A stretch of DNA of 49,432 nucleotides. It comes from Gemmatimonadota bacterium. GTDB taxonomy: Bacteria > Gemmatimonadota > Gemmatimonadetes > Gemmatimonadales > Gemmatimonadaceae. How positions within the stretch are numbered: position 1 is the stretch's first letter; each line of letters starts with the position of its first letter. The stretch lies in the NCBI GenBank assembly GCA_021298395.1, contig JAJTFH010000004.1, positions 1-49,432 of the forward strand, given 5' to 3'. The notes under the pieces were generated by a model. It made no database searches. It was not told where the DNA came from and saw only the letters and a program-made list of their open reading frames with translations. Both the position numbers and the translations under genes were made by a program. Shown here in pieces: positions 7,961 through 16,471 of the stretch.

Positions 7961-9178
7961 ATGCGTCGTCTTTCGACGGTAGTGCTGGTTGGTCTCACGC
8001 TGATGGCCACGCCACTGCGTGCGCAGCGAGACGTGGGACGCGCGCTCGCCTTCGTCGGGTGCTGGGAGGATGCCGAGGCGGGGGCCGCGGGGATGACCTG
8101 TGTGCTGCCGCAGGAGGGGCCGGCCCTCATGCTCATCACCGTGCCACCGACGGGCGCGCGCACGGAGTCGGTGCTCCGCCTCGATGGGACCCGGGTCGAG
8201 ATCACCACCGAGGGGTGCACCGGGTGGGAGCGCGCGCGGATCTCGCGCGATGACGAACGGATCGTGATGGACTCGGAGATCGCCTGCAGCGGATTGCCGC
8301 GTCAGCAGCGCGCGGGTGCCTTCCTCATCACCGAGCAGGGCAACTGGTTGCAGCTGCAGGGGGGGGGCGTGGCCTCGATCGCCACGACCCAGGCTCGGCA
8401 GCTGCGTCCGGTGGTCGGTCTCCAGGTGATCCCGACCGACCTGCGTCCCCTCATCGCACCCTTCCTCGCCGAGGCCGAGGCGACGCGTGCGGCGATCGCG
8501 GGGCGACGCGTCTCGGCACAGGATCTGATCGAACTCGATGACCTCGGGACGGCCGGGCCGATCATCGACCTCATCGTCGCCGCATCCTATCCGGAGTCGT
8601 TCGCGATCGTCGGGGGAGGGCGTGATTTCCAGTCGCGTCGTTCTGAGGTCGGCGTCGCGACGGGCGGTGGTGGCGGAGGGAGTGGGATCCCGCGGTATTC
8701 GATGCTCCCGCCGACGACGGCGGATTGGGCGCTCTGGAACTCCTGCATGATGATGTGGGGGATCCGTGATCCGTGGGCGTGCGGTGGGCGTGCCCCGTTC
8801 GCCTACTACGGTCTCTTCTCGCCGGTGTACGGCGGATTCGGATACGGCTACTGGGGCTCGCCATTCGGTGGCTTCTGGCCGGGATATGCCGGCGGGCCGG
8901 TGGTGGTCCAACCGATCGGGCCCGGGGGTGTGCCGATCGGTCGGACGCCGGAGTCGGGCGGTCGGGTGGTGAAGGGGGGTGGGTATAGCGCTCCCTCGGG
9001 TGGCGGCTCGAGCGGTGCGCGCCCGCGCAGTGGCGACTCCGGAGGATCCTCGGTTCGTTCGGGGAGCTCGGGTGGCGGCAGCACATCGTCCGGTTCCTCG
9101 GGGGCCTCGAGCGGTGGTTCCTCGTCAGGCAGCTCGTCGTCCGGCGGGGGTCGCACCGCGAAGCCGCGCGACCCCTGA
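7961..9178 (+). CDS. Secreted protein with Gly/Tyr/Trp-rich and Gly/Ser-rich tail
   Basis: A 405-residue protein I cannot assign to a family. The ATG at 7961 was preferred over GTG 7955 because GGAG stands 7 bp upstream. Residues 1-22 form a signal peptide ending LRAQ. Residues about 25-220 are a mixed globular region with four Cys (for example GCWED and GMTC). A Gly/Tyr/Trp/Phe-rich stretch follows (YGGFGYGYWGSPFGG), then about 100 residues of Gly/Ser with scattered Arg. The tail resembles disordered surface or matrix segments. It follows the barrel gene after 14 bp, so the two may be co-expressed surface components. Confidence 0.65.
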   Translation: MRRLSTVVLVGLTLMATPLRAQRDVGRALAFVGCWEDAEAGAAGMTCVLPQEGPALMLITVPPTGARTESVLRLDGTRVEITTEGCTGWERARISRDDERIVMDSEIACSGLPRQQRAGAFLITEQGNWLQLQGGGVASIATTQARQLRPVVGLQVIPTDLRPLIAPFLAEAEATRAAIAGRRVSAQDLIELDDLGTAGPIIDLIVAASYPESFAIVGGGRDFQSRRSEVGVATGGGGGGSGIPRYSMLPPTTADWALWNSCMMMWGIRDPWACGGRAPFAYYGLFSPVYGGFGYGYWGSPFGGFWPGYAGGPVVVQPIGPGGVPIGRTPESGGRVVKGGGYSAPSGGGSSGARPRSGDSGGSSVRSGSSGGGSTSSGSSGASSGGSSSGSSSSGGGRTAKPRDP

Positions 9179-9249
9179 GTCACCGGAGACCCTCGCGTTA
9201 AGTTTGGAGCAGGCGGCTCGGCGCTCGGGTGCCAGGGCCGCCTTCTCTT

Positions 9250-9323
9250 GCCCCCGTAGCTCAGGTGGATAGAGCGACGGTTTCCTAAACCGCAGGTCGG
9301 CAGTTCGAATCTGCCCGGGGGCA
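9250..9323 (+). tRNA. tRNA-Arg (anticodon CCT)
   Basis: A complete 74-nt cloverleaf. The acceptor stem GCCCCCG pairs with CGGGGGC. The D stem is GCTC/GAGC. The anticodon loop TTCCTAA (9282-9288) places CCT at 9284-9286, reading AGG. The T arm is GGCAG-TTCGAAT-CTGCC. The discriminator base is A and CCA is not encoded. No integrase or repeated 3' end lies nearby. Confidence 0.95.
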
Positions 9324-9416
9324 CTCGGCGGCGGGTCGTGTCGCTTCTACGGTCGACCTGCCTCCGCTAGCTTTCCGCCGTTCCCGGTACTCGCCAACGG
9401 CACCGGGCTCCGTTCC

Positions 9417-10094
9417 GTGAACTCTTCAGCCATCACCGCAATGCCCGCATCTGGTACTCCCGCGCAGCCCAACGTCGCGATCGAGCCCGAGACCCTCGGG
9501 GAGACCTTCCTGTTGTATCGTCGCCAACTGACCATCGGGGCGGTGGTCATCGCCGCCACGGTCGGCGGGGTCTGGCTCTGGCAGCGGTCGGTCCAGATCA
9601 AGGAGGAGAAGGGGTCGGTGGCCTATCAGGCCGGGGAGATGGCCTACGTCTCCGGGAACAAGCCGCTGGCCCTGACCGAGCTCGAGAAGGTCACCACCCG
9701 GTATGCCGGGACGGCGGCCGGCGCGCAGGCGGCGATGCTCAGCGCCCAGATCCTTTTCGATGAGGGGAAGCATGCCGAGGGGGTCGCGCTGCTACAGAAG
9801 GCGCTCGGGTCGGCGAATGGCGACCTGAAGCCGGGGATCCAGGCCCTGTTGGGCGCGGGCTTCGAGGCGACGGGCAAGTCGGCCGAGGCGGCGGAGGCCT
9901 ATGGGAAGGCGGCAGAGGGGGCTCGGTTGGAGGGGGAGCGCCAGGGGTACCGGATGGATGCGGCCCGGGCCAAGGTGGCGGCTGGGGATACCCCGGGCGC
10001 CACGGAACTGTACCGCACGCTGGCCAGCCAAGAGGATTCGCCGTTCTCCGGCGAGGCCCGGGTCCGTCTCGGGGAGCTGCTCGGTAAGCAGTGA
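9417..10094 (+). CDS. Membrane-anchored tetratricopeptide protein (YfgM/TPR_21-like)
   Basis: A 225-residue protein with a short cytoplasmic N-terminus, one membrane segment (about residues 38-58, LTIGAVVIAATVGGVWLW) and a periplasmic region rich in TPR-like helix pairs (GNKPLALTELEKV, GKHAEGVALLQKAL, GKSAEAAEAYGKAAEGA). The architecture resembles YfgM-like ancillary proteins of the Sec/BAM region, but bamB and der are not adjacent here. GTG 9417 is taken as start; ATG 9441 is the alternative, and neither has a strong Shine-Dalgarno. The gene is followed by the AT-rich spacer and a hairpin. Confidence 0.78.
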   Translation: MNSSAITAMPASGTPAQPNVAIEPETLGETFLLYRRQLTIGAVVIAATVGGVWLWQRSVQIKEEKGSVAYQAGEMAYVSGNKPLALTELEKVTTRYAGTAAGAQAAMLSAQILFDEGKHAEGVALLQKALGSANGDLKPGIQALLGAGFEATGKSAEAAEAYGKAAEGARLEGERQGYRMDAARAKVAAGDTPGATELYRTLASQEDSPFSGEARVRLGELLGKQ

Positions 10095-10344
10095 GATGTG
10101 AATAAGCGGCACAGCCGAATAGTATCTGATAAATAAGTTGATGTAGATGAGCCTAAGTGTTTCACTCACTTGGGCTTATTTATTGTTCACATGCTACTTT
10201 ATGGCCGCAGGACTGTGATCTCAGTAGGGAGGGTGCTGTCGAGAGGGTGTCGCGATATCTTCTCCCTGTCCGTGCTTCCTCACTACTACCAATAATATGT
10301 ATTATGTAAAGCAGTTACTTGGGAAGGTGTGGAAATCCTCGACT
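10095..10344. other. AT-rich intergenic spacer between convergent genes
   Basis: About 250 bp with no supportable gene. It is markedly AT-richer than the flanks. It contains the hairpin at 10150-10176, outer inverted arms ATGTGAA (10096-10102) and TTCACAT (10186-10192), ATAAATAAG (10129-10137) facing CTTATTTAT (10175-10183), and a palindrome ATAATATGTATTAT at 10292-10305. No transposase fragment or target duplication was recognised. Confidence 0.7.
10150..10176 (+). terminator. Hairpin terminator, possibly bidirectional
   Basis: AGCCTAAGTG and CACTTGGGCT form a 10-bp stem with one G-T pair around a 7-nt loop, followed by TATTTATTGTT. It lies 56 bp after the TPR gene, where a terminator is expected. 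The A/T-rich sequence on the other side would let it work weakly for the convergent dapF transcript. Confidence 0.6.
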
Positions 10345-11208
10345 TTACCCCGAAGCTACGCCCAGGTCGACCAAGGTCCCTGAAAAGACGATCCGCCCCT
10401 CCCCGGAGATCGATGGGACCTCCCCCTGAGGGGTCCGCCGGTACCGAATCGTCAGGGTCCGGCCTGACCGGGTCCGGAACCGGGTCTCGTCACCGGTCAC
10501 CCCCCAGGCCCTGAGGACCGCGGCACAGGTCGTCGCTCCGCTGGCGCAGGCCAGCGTCTCCCCCTCGACCCCACGCTCGAAGGTCCGCATCGCCCAGCCG
10601 GCCGGGGTTCGTGCCACCCAGTTCACATTGGTCCCGCACTCGAAGGTCGGGTCGTGCCGGAGCACGGGCCCGCGGGCCGCCACATCGACCGCGTCCAGAT
10701 CGTCGACCTCGACCACCAGGTGCGGGACCGTCGGGAACCCGAACCCCATCCGGCGCTCACCGGGGGCCAACGGGATCCCGACCGAGGGCTCCAACCGGTC
10801 GAAGGGGTTGAGGTCGACCTCCGGCTGCCCATCGGGTCGGAGCCACCCGCGGAGCTCCCCCGCATCGCTCCCGAAGGTGAACCCCGCCGGATCCACGATC
10901 CCAAGATGGGTCGCCAATCGCACCGTGCAGAGGGTGGCGTTCCCGCAGAGATTCGCCTGCGTGCCATCGGCGTTGAAGTAGCGGATCCGGAATGGGTGCA
11001 CGGGGTCTGGGCGCAGGACCACGACCCCATCGGCCCCGACACCGAACCGCCGATCGCACGCCGCCGCGATTATCGCAGGGTCCATGGCGACCGCCTCGAG
11101 CGCGGCATCCGTGCGCGCGTCGACGAAGACGAAGTCGTTCCCGGATCCCGTCAGCTTGGTGAATGGGAGGGGCCGCGGCAGGATCGGGGCGCCCGAACCC
11201 GTGCTCAC
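10345..11208 (-). CDS. dapF: Diaminopimelate epimerase
   Basis: A 287-residue enzyme interconverting LL- and meso-diaminopimelate for lysine and peptidoglycan. GTG 11208 is proposed as start because it overlaps the preceding glycosyltransferase stop as GTGA; GTG 11229 is also in frame. The two active-site cysteines are C88 in the CGN motif and C221 in GETLACASGA. KLTGSGNDFVFVD is the N-terminal signature. The motif after the first Cys is CGNATLC rather than the usual CGNGxRC. It is the last gene of the long minus-strand series, which fits a distal peptidoglycan gene in an envelope cluster. Confidence 0.92.
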   Translation of the reverse strand: MSTGSGAPILPRPLPFTKLTGSGNDFVFVDARTDAALEAVAMDPAIIAAACDRRFGVGADGVVVLRPDPVHPFRIRYFNADGTQANLCGNATLCTVRLATHLGIVDPAGFTFGSDAGELRGWLRPDGQPEVDLNPFDRLEPSVGIPLAPGERRMGFGFPTVPHLVVEVDDLDAVDVAARGPVLRHDPTFECGTNVNWVARTPAGWAMRTFERGVEGETLACASGATTCAAVLRAWGVTGDETRFRTRSGRTLTIRYRRTPQGEVPSISGEGRIVFSGTLVDLGVASG

Positions 11209-11927
11209 AGTCGCCCCGTCAGCGCCCACCAGCGGAGCCGCCAGACCATCGTGATCGCCTCACGCACGATGTGGCCGCTCATCTTGCTCTCCCCCTCGGT
11301 CCGATCCGCGAAGACGATCGGGATCTCCACCGGGCGGAATCCCTTCTGGATCGCGCGGAACGACATCTCGATCTGGAAACCATACCCATTGGACCGCACC
11401 GCATCGAGGTCGATCGCCGCGAGGACCCGCCGGTGAAAGCACTTGAACCCCCCGGTGGCATCCCAGAGCTTCATGCCGGTCACAAGTCGCGCATAGATGT
11501 TCGCCCCATAACTCAGGAGCAGGCGCGTCATCGGCCAGTTCACCACCGTGACCTTCCCGTCCAGATAGCGCGACCCCAGCACGAAGTCCGCCCGCTCCGC
11601 CGCCCGGAGGAATTCGGGGAGATGCGCCGGATCATGGCTGAAGTCGGCATCCATCTCGAAGATCAGCTCGTAGTCGCGCGCTAAGGCCCAGCGGAACCCA
11701 TCCCGATAGGCGGTCCCGAGCCCGAGCTTCCCTGCCCTGCGCAGGAGATGCACACGCGGCTCACGCGTGGCGATCTCCGCGATCAGGTCCCCGGTGCCGT
11801 CGGGCGAGTTGTCGTCGACGAAGAGCATCTCGATGCGCGGGTCCTGCGCGAGGACGCGCTCGACCAACGTCGGGACGTTCGCCCGTTCGTTGTACGTCGG
11901 GGTGATGACGAGGGCGCGGTCAGTCAC
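11205..11927 (-). CDS. GT2 glycosyltransferase, dolichol-phosphate-mannose-synthase type
   Basis: A 240-residue soluble GT2 enzyme of the polyprenol-phosphate sugar synthase class, transferring a sugar from a nucleotide donor to a lipid phosphate carrier at the cytoplasmic face. Seen are TPTYNERANVPTLVERV, the FVDDNSPDGTG segment, the EMDADFSHDP DXD motif (about residues 92-101), and WDATGGFKCFHRRVL. There is no C-terminal membrane segment, so it is the short DPM1/Ppm-like form. It overlaps the YfhO gene by 8 bp. The donor sugar cannot be told from sequence. Confidence 0.88.
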   Translation of the reverse strand: MTDRALVITPTYNERANVPTLVERVLAQDPRIEMLFVDDNSPDGTGDLIAEIATREPRVHLLRRAGKLGLGTAYRDGFRWALARDYELIFEMDADFSHDPAHLPEFLRAAERADFVLGSRYLDGKVTVVNWPMTRLLLSYGANIYARLVTGMKLWDATGGFKCFHRRVLAAIDLDAVRSNGYGFQIEMSFRAIQKGFRPVEIPIVFADRTEGESKMSGHIVREAITMVWRLRWWALTGRL

Positions 11928-14322
11928 GGGCCGCCGCTCGCGAGCGCCCGAGGCATCCGAGGCCGAACCAGAGGGTCGCCAGCAGGAGGGCGATGAGGGT
12001 CACGCGTGCCCCGAGGTGATAGGGAGCAGAGTCGAAGGTCACTTCAACTGAACGCGCACCAGCGGGAAGCGCAATCGCCATCAATGAAAGGTTGGCCCGC
12101 TCCACCGACGCCGCCTGGCCATCCACCGTCGCAGACCAGCCAGGGAAGTAGTTCTCGGAGACCACGAGTGCCGAGCCCGCTGGTGCCGGAGCATCCAAGG
12201 TGAGTCGCGCGAATCCAGGCGCAAAGGAGTCGACCACCGCGCGAATCGGCAGCGGCTCCGGGATCGCGGTCAGCGGCTGCGCGGCCGTCGTCGATGCGGG
12301 ATCGATCAGCGCCACGCTCCGATACGGGAAGTTCGGAGCGCGCACCGCCTCGGCCACCTCCGCATCGGGATACTTCGCGACCGTGGGCACCACCCAGGCA
12401 TACGCCTGGTCGCCCGGAAGCTGGTGCAGGTAGATCATGCTCCCCGCTGCCGACTGCACCGGTCCCACGACACGCGTGGCCCCGGTGATCGGAAGCGAAT
12501 CGAGCGTGGTATAGAAGTACTTCACGTTGAGGAGGCCCCAGAACGAAGGGTTCGCGATCTGGTCCCATCCGCGCGACTTCCCGCCGAGCTGCTGATAGCG
12601 CCCGAGCTCGTTGCCATGATAGCCGAGGGCGACACGGACCCCATGCTGCATGAGGCCATCCCCCTCGAGGTTCGGATCGTGATACGCGCCGGGCACGCCG
12701 ATGGCCGCCCCCGCCGTGATCACGCGCACCGGCTCCCGCTCCCGCTGGATATGACGGATCGCCTCGTCGGTCGCATAGGTCTGCGCCGCGGGTGGTGAGA
12801 AGGTCCAATAGAGGCGCTCAATACTCCAGAGATCAGCGACCGTGACGACCACCAGGAGGGCCCCCGCAAGACCAGCGGTGAGCTGCCGGCGATGCACGAG
12901 GACGGCCAGCACGCAGGTCGCCACGAGGAAGGCGAACGACCGCCAGGCGCCCGATGTGACCGCGGCCGCATTGGCGCGGATGTTCTCCTCGAGCTGCGGG
13001 ATCTGCGAGACCGAGAGTGCGATCGACTCGAAGAATCCGGCATAGGCGAGGACGACCCCGGTGAGGCCGAGCCCCGCCGCCCAGACGGCCACCGTCGGAC
13101 GAACCTCACCACGAAGGAGTCGTTCCGTGCCGAAGGCGGCGAGCACGCTCACCGCGAAGGTCGTGACGAAGAAGATCGTGCTCGGCGCGCGGAAGAACTT
13201 CGAGCCCGGGACGATCGCGTACACCAGATGATAGAACGGGGTGTTCCCGCCCAAGGCCCAGAGGAGCGAGATGATCCCCGTGCCGACCCAGAACCAGGTG
13301 AGGGCGCGACGCTCCGGAAGCTTCCGAGCCGCCAGACCGAGCCCCATGAGGAAGAGGACCCCCGCCCCGATGTACTCGGAGTGCAGATGGATCCCGTTGC
13401 GTCCCCAATAGCGATCGAGGATCCCGCTGAACTGCGGGAGGTAGGTGTTGATCAGCTCCTCGATCGGCATCGAGAAGCTCGTCGCGTACGCGTAGTCACG
13501 TCCACCGGTGCGCGGCGACCACTCCACATACTCCTGCACGGGGACGTACTGGATCGCCCCGATCGCCCCACCGAGGACGACCGCGCCGAGCGCGATGGCG
13601 AGGCGACGGATTCCCACGCTACGTGGCGGTGCGCCCGTCCGACCATCTCCGACGAAGGCGAGCAGCAAAGCCCAGGCGCCGGCGGTGAGGAGGAGATACT
13701 GGAGGAGTTGCGGGTGCGGGGAGAGGACGCCGAGCCCCACGACGATGGCGAGGAGCCCCCACGCCCATCGCTTCGCGTCCCGGATCCCGTACGTCAGCAC
13801 GATCAGCGTGACGGGGAGCAGCGCCGAGACGAAGAGCTTGCCATCGTGTCCGGGCGAGACGAGCGAGGCCACCTGCCCACCCATCATGTACGCGATCCCG
13901 CCCAGCAACGCCGCATGGAACCCCACGCCGATCACGCGGAGGAATCCATACCCCGCAAAGCCTGCGAGCATGAGATGGAGGATCATCCCCCAGGTCATCG
14001 CCACATCGGTGGGCAGGACGAGCCGGAGGAGGAAGGTCGGATAGAAGATGTCGCCGTGCATCGCCGCGACGTATGGCATCCCACCGAAGAGATACGGATT
14101 CCAGAGTGGGAATCCCTCGCCGGCGCGCAGCGAGGCCGCGGCGAACTCACGGAAGGGGTAACCGGCGATGTATTGATCGCTCACCGGCGAGACGAGGAAT
14201 CCCCCCGCCAGCGCCGGATACGCGAGGGTCAACGCGGCCAGCACGCAGGCAAGCAATGCCCACGCGGTGGCATAGGGCGGAGCGGACGGGGTCTCGAGCG
14301 AGGGGCGAACCGAGGAAGTCAT
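11920..14322 (-). CDS. YfhO-family multi-pass membrane protein (probable GT-C glycosyltransferase)
   Basis: An 800-residue protein with about a dozen hydrophobic helices in the first ~480 residues and at the very end, plus a C-terminal extracytoplasmic domain (about 490-760). Family traits include SDQYIAGYPFREF near residue 50, FPLWNPYLFGGMPY, and the C-terminal ENYFPGWSATVDG segment. In Gram-positive bacteria YfhO proteins transfer sugars from a polyprenol-phosphate carrier to lipoteichoic acid. Here the neighbours make such carriers, but the acceptor must differ. It overlaps its neighbours by 4 and 8 bp, so it is part of one transcript. Confidence 0.82.
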   Translation of the reverse strand: MTSSVRPSLETPSAPPYATAWALLACVLAALTLAYPALAGGFLVSPVSDQYIAGYPFREFAAASLRAGEGFPLWNPYLFGGMPYVAAMHGDIFYPTFLLRLVLPTDVAMTWGMILHLMLAGFAGYGFLRVIGVGFHAALLGGIAYMMGGQVASLVSPGHDGKLFVSALLPVTLIVLTYGIRDAKRWAWGLLAIVVGLGVLSPHPQLLQYLLLTAGAWALLLAFVGDGRTGAPPRSVGIRRLAIALGAVVLGGAIGAIQYVPVQEYVEWSPRTGGRDYAYATSFSMPIEELINTYLPQFSGILDRYWGRNGIHLHSEYIGAGVLFLMGLGLAARKLPERRALTWFWVGTGIISLLWALGGNTPFYHLVYAIVPGSKFFRAPSTIFFVTTFAVSVLAAFGTERLLRGEVRPTVAVWAAGLGLTGVVLAYAGFFESIALSVSQIPQLEENIRANAAAVTSGAWRSFAFLVATCVLAVLVHRRQLTAGLAGALLVVVTVADLWSIERLYWTFSPPAAQTYATDEAIRHIQREREPVRVITAGAAIGVPGAYHDPNLEGDGLMQHGVRVALGYHGNELGRYQQLGGKSRGWDQIANPSFWGLLNVKYFYTTLDSLPITGATRVVGPVQSAAGSMIYLHQLPGDQAYAWVVPTVAKYPDAEVAEAVRAPNFPYRSVALIDPASTTAAQPLTAIPEPLPIRAVVDSFAPGFARLTLDAPAPAGSALVVSENYFPGWSATVDGQAASVERANLSLMAIALPAGARSVEVTFDSAPYHLGARVTLIALLLATLWFGLGCLGRSRAAARD

Positions 14323-15311
14323 GCCGAGTGGCGAGAGGGATCAGAGGAACGACGACGTGGCGAGACCGCGAGCAGGGCCGCCCCGGGGAGGATCTCGAGC
14401 ACGGTGAGCCAGAGCCGCGAGGCGACCACCAACCACGTGGCCTCGGACGGGGTGGCGATCCCCGCTCGGGTGAGGAGGAGCGCCATCACCCCTTCCCGCA
14501 CCCCGATCCCTCCCGGCGCGATCAACGCGAGGAATCCCGCGAGGTACGACAGGGTGAAAACTGCGACCGAATCGGCGGCATCTCCAGTCGCATGCCGGAG
14601 CAGGCCGATCCCCAGCGCATGGAAGGCGAGGCCGAAGAGGAGCCAGGCGACCCCGGACCCGAGCGCCGCCACCCAGATGGCGCGGGACGGCAGCCGGGGG
14701 AGGGTGAAGGGTCGACCGAGGACGCGCGACGCACCGGTCGCGGCCATCGGGAGGAGCCGAGGCGCGATCAGGAGGAGCACCACCGCCAGAGTGAGGATCG
14801 GTGTGAGCGGGGTCCCGGGAGGTACGAGCGAGACGAAGAGATCACTGCCGGTGAGCCCCACCACGGCGAACCCGATGATCAGATGCACCAACGAGACCAC
14901 CAGAGCGCTCCCGACCGCCGCCACCGACGAGATGCCGGCCTCCTGCGCCATCACCCCCATCGCTCCGATCTGCCAGACCTTGCCGGGGAGATAGCGCCCG
15001 AGGTTCGAGATGAACCAGATGCGAGCGGCCTCACCGAAGCGGAGCCGCTCCCCCCAGGCACCCACCGTGAGCCGCCAGGTCTGGATCAGGACGAGATAAC
15101 TCATTCCCACCAGCGCCGAGGAGAGCGCCACGAGCGACCAGCGCGTCGAGAGCTCGGCGCGGAGTGCTTGGACCGCATCCCATTGCCCGATCAGGGAGCG
15201 CCCACCGAACCAGCACACGGCGAGGAGGAAGACCCCCGTGAGGAAGGTCCGAAGGGAGCGAGGAGCCGGCCCGGAAGCATGAGGGGCGATCCCATCGCGT
15301 GGCTCCGTCAT
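14319..15311 (-). CDS. UPF0104 / LPG-synthase transmembrane-domain protein
   Basis: A 330-residue protein with about eight membrane helices of the lysylphosphatidylglycerol synthase TM family. Seen are the NLGRYLPGKVWQIGA segment near residue 110 and APGGIGVREGVMALLLTRAG near 270, both family hallmarks. The soluble aminoacyl-transfer domain of MprF is absent, so aminoacylation is unlikely; such stand-alone domains are often suggested to be lipid flippases. The 4-bp overlaps with the GT4 gene upstream and the YfhO gene downstream suggest it may present a lipid-linked sugar to YfhO. Confidence 0.85.
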   Translation of the reverse strand: MTEPRDGIAPHASGPAPRSLRTFLTGVFLLAVCWFGGRSLIGQWDAVQALRAELSTRWSLVALSSALVGMSYLVLIQTWRLTVGAWGERLRFGEAARIWFISNLGRYLPGKVWQIGAMGVMAQEAGISSVAAVGSALVVSLVHLIIGFAVVGLTGSDLFVSLVPPGTPLTPILTLAVVLLLIAPRLLPMAATGASRVLGRPFTLPRLPSRAIWVAALGSGVAWLLFGLAFHALGIGLLRHATGDAADSVAVFTLSYLAGFLALIAPGGIGVREGVMALLLTRAGIATPSEATWLVVASRLWLTVLEILPGAALLAVSPRRRSSDPSRHSA

Positions 15312-16471
15312 AGCGCACCCACCTCACGGTAGAGCGCCACGTATCGCTCGGCCACCGCCTGCGGGGCGAACCGTCCGCGCATCACTCGCACGGCGGCATC
15401 GCGGCGTGAGGGGTCCGGTGCCGCCGCGAGCACGGCGTCGATGGCGCTAGCGAGTTGGGCGATGTCGCCAGGCTCGACCAAGACCCCACCATAGGAGGGA
15501 TCGATCACGTCGGGGAGGCCACCGGATCGATAGCCGATGACCGGTGCGCCACAGAGCTGGGCCTCGACCGCGACCAACCCCAACCCCTCCTCGCGGGAGG
15601 GGATCACGACCGCGGCCGCCCCGCGGAAGGCCGTGGCGAGCCGCTCCGGCGTCCCGCGACCGAGCCACCGGATGCGAGCGGCGATCCCAAGTCGCGCGGC
15701 GCGTGCCTCGAGCGCCGCCCGGTCCTCCCCTTCCCCGATCACCTGCAGCATCGCCGATCCCTTGAGACGGGCCATGGCGTCGAGGAGGTCGGCGAGCCCC
15801 TTCTGCGCGTTCAAGCGACCGGCGAAGACCAGCGGGCGATCCGCCCCGACCGCCGGGTCGGCGGGCTGGAAACGCTCCGTGTCCACCGCCATCGGCGCGA
15901 CGCGAATCGCGTGCCGCGTCCCAAGGGCGGTCGCTTGGCGCGCGAGCCAACCTGAGACCGCGGTGACCGCCGCCGCGCGACCGAGCACGCGGCGAGCGAT
16001 GGGATGCACGACCGGCCGCGAGACGGCGAGTCGCACATCCGAGCCATGCATGGTGATCACCACCGGTGTCGCCCCAGCACCCATCGCGGCCAACATCCCG
16101 CTCGGGAACCACCAATGCGCATGGACGACCGTCGGTCGGAACGTACGGATCTCACGTCGGAGCGCCCGAGTCCCCGCGAGCAGCATCGCCCCAAACGCGA
16201 CCTTCCCTCGCCAGCTGCCGAGCACCTGCTCCGCCATCGTCCCCGTATACGCCAGCGTCTCCATCGTCTCGGTCGCATAGCGGTACCGATGGATCGGGAC
16301 GCCCTCGAGCACCTCTCGCTCGGCGAGACCCTCGGCATGGGGCGCGAGCACGCGTACCTCAGCCCCGAGGGCCTGCACCCCGCGCACGAGCCGATGCACG
16401 AACGAGCCCGGCGCGTCCCCGACGAATCGCGGGTAGGCGTGGGTGACAAACAGGATGCGTGGGACGGTCAC
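15308..16471 (-). CDS. GT4-family glycosyltransferase
   Basis: A 387-residue GT-B-fold enzyme. GTG 16471 is the start: it overlaps the stop of the preceding GT2 gene as GTGA, and the protein then opens with VTVPRILFVTHAYPRFVGD. The long open frame further upstream lies inside that GT2 gene and is not coding. Seen are HAHWWFPSG and the MHGSDVRL segment in the N-lobe, VFAGRLNAQKGLADLLDAM, and the IPSREEGLGLVAVEAQLCG motif with the donor-binding Glu. It probably builds a surface glycan or glycolipid; donor and acceptor are unknown. Confidence 0.9.
   Translation of the reverse strand: MTVPRILFVTHAYPRFVGDAPGSFVHRLVRGVQALGAEVRVLAPHAEGLAEREVLEGVPIHRYRYATETMETLAYTGTMAEQVLGSWRGKVAFGAMLLAGTRALRREIRTFRPTVVHAHWWFPSGMLAAMGAGATPVVITMHGSDVRLAVSRPVVHPIARRVLGRAAAVTAVSGWLARQATALGTRHAIRVAPMAVDTERFQPADPAVGADRPLVFAGRLNAQKGLADLLDAMARLKGSAMLQVIGEGEDRAALEARAARLGIAARIRWLGRGTPERLATAFRGAAAVVIPSREEGLGLVAVEAQLCGAPVIGYRSGGLPDVIDPSYGGVLVEPGDIAQLASAIDAVLAAAPDPSRRDAAVRVMRGRFAPQAVAERYVALYREVGAL

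Noticed and set aside
8950-9170. Repetitive Gly/Ser codons as a CRISPR or satellite
   Set aside because: The repeats are irregular codon-level Gly/Ser runs in one reading frame, without equal-length units or spacers. No CRISPR array exists in the window.
9250-9323. tRNA-Arg as an integration site
   Set aside because: No duplicated tRNA 3' end and no integrase or phage gene within reach.
10095-10344. AT-rich spacer as an insertion sequence
   Set aside because: No transposase fragment, no clear terminal repeats at both edges and no target-site duplication could be seen, so it is kept only as an unexplained spacer.
12892-14994. A 700-codon open frame on the plus strand
   Set aside because: It lies antisense to the YfhO and UPF0104 genes, has Arg/Asp/Glu/Gly-heavy composition and no domain; a GC-rich shadow frame.
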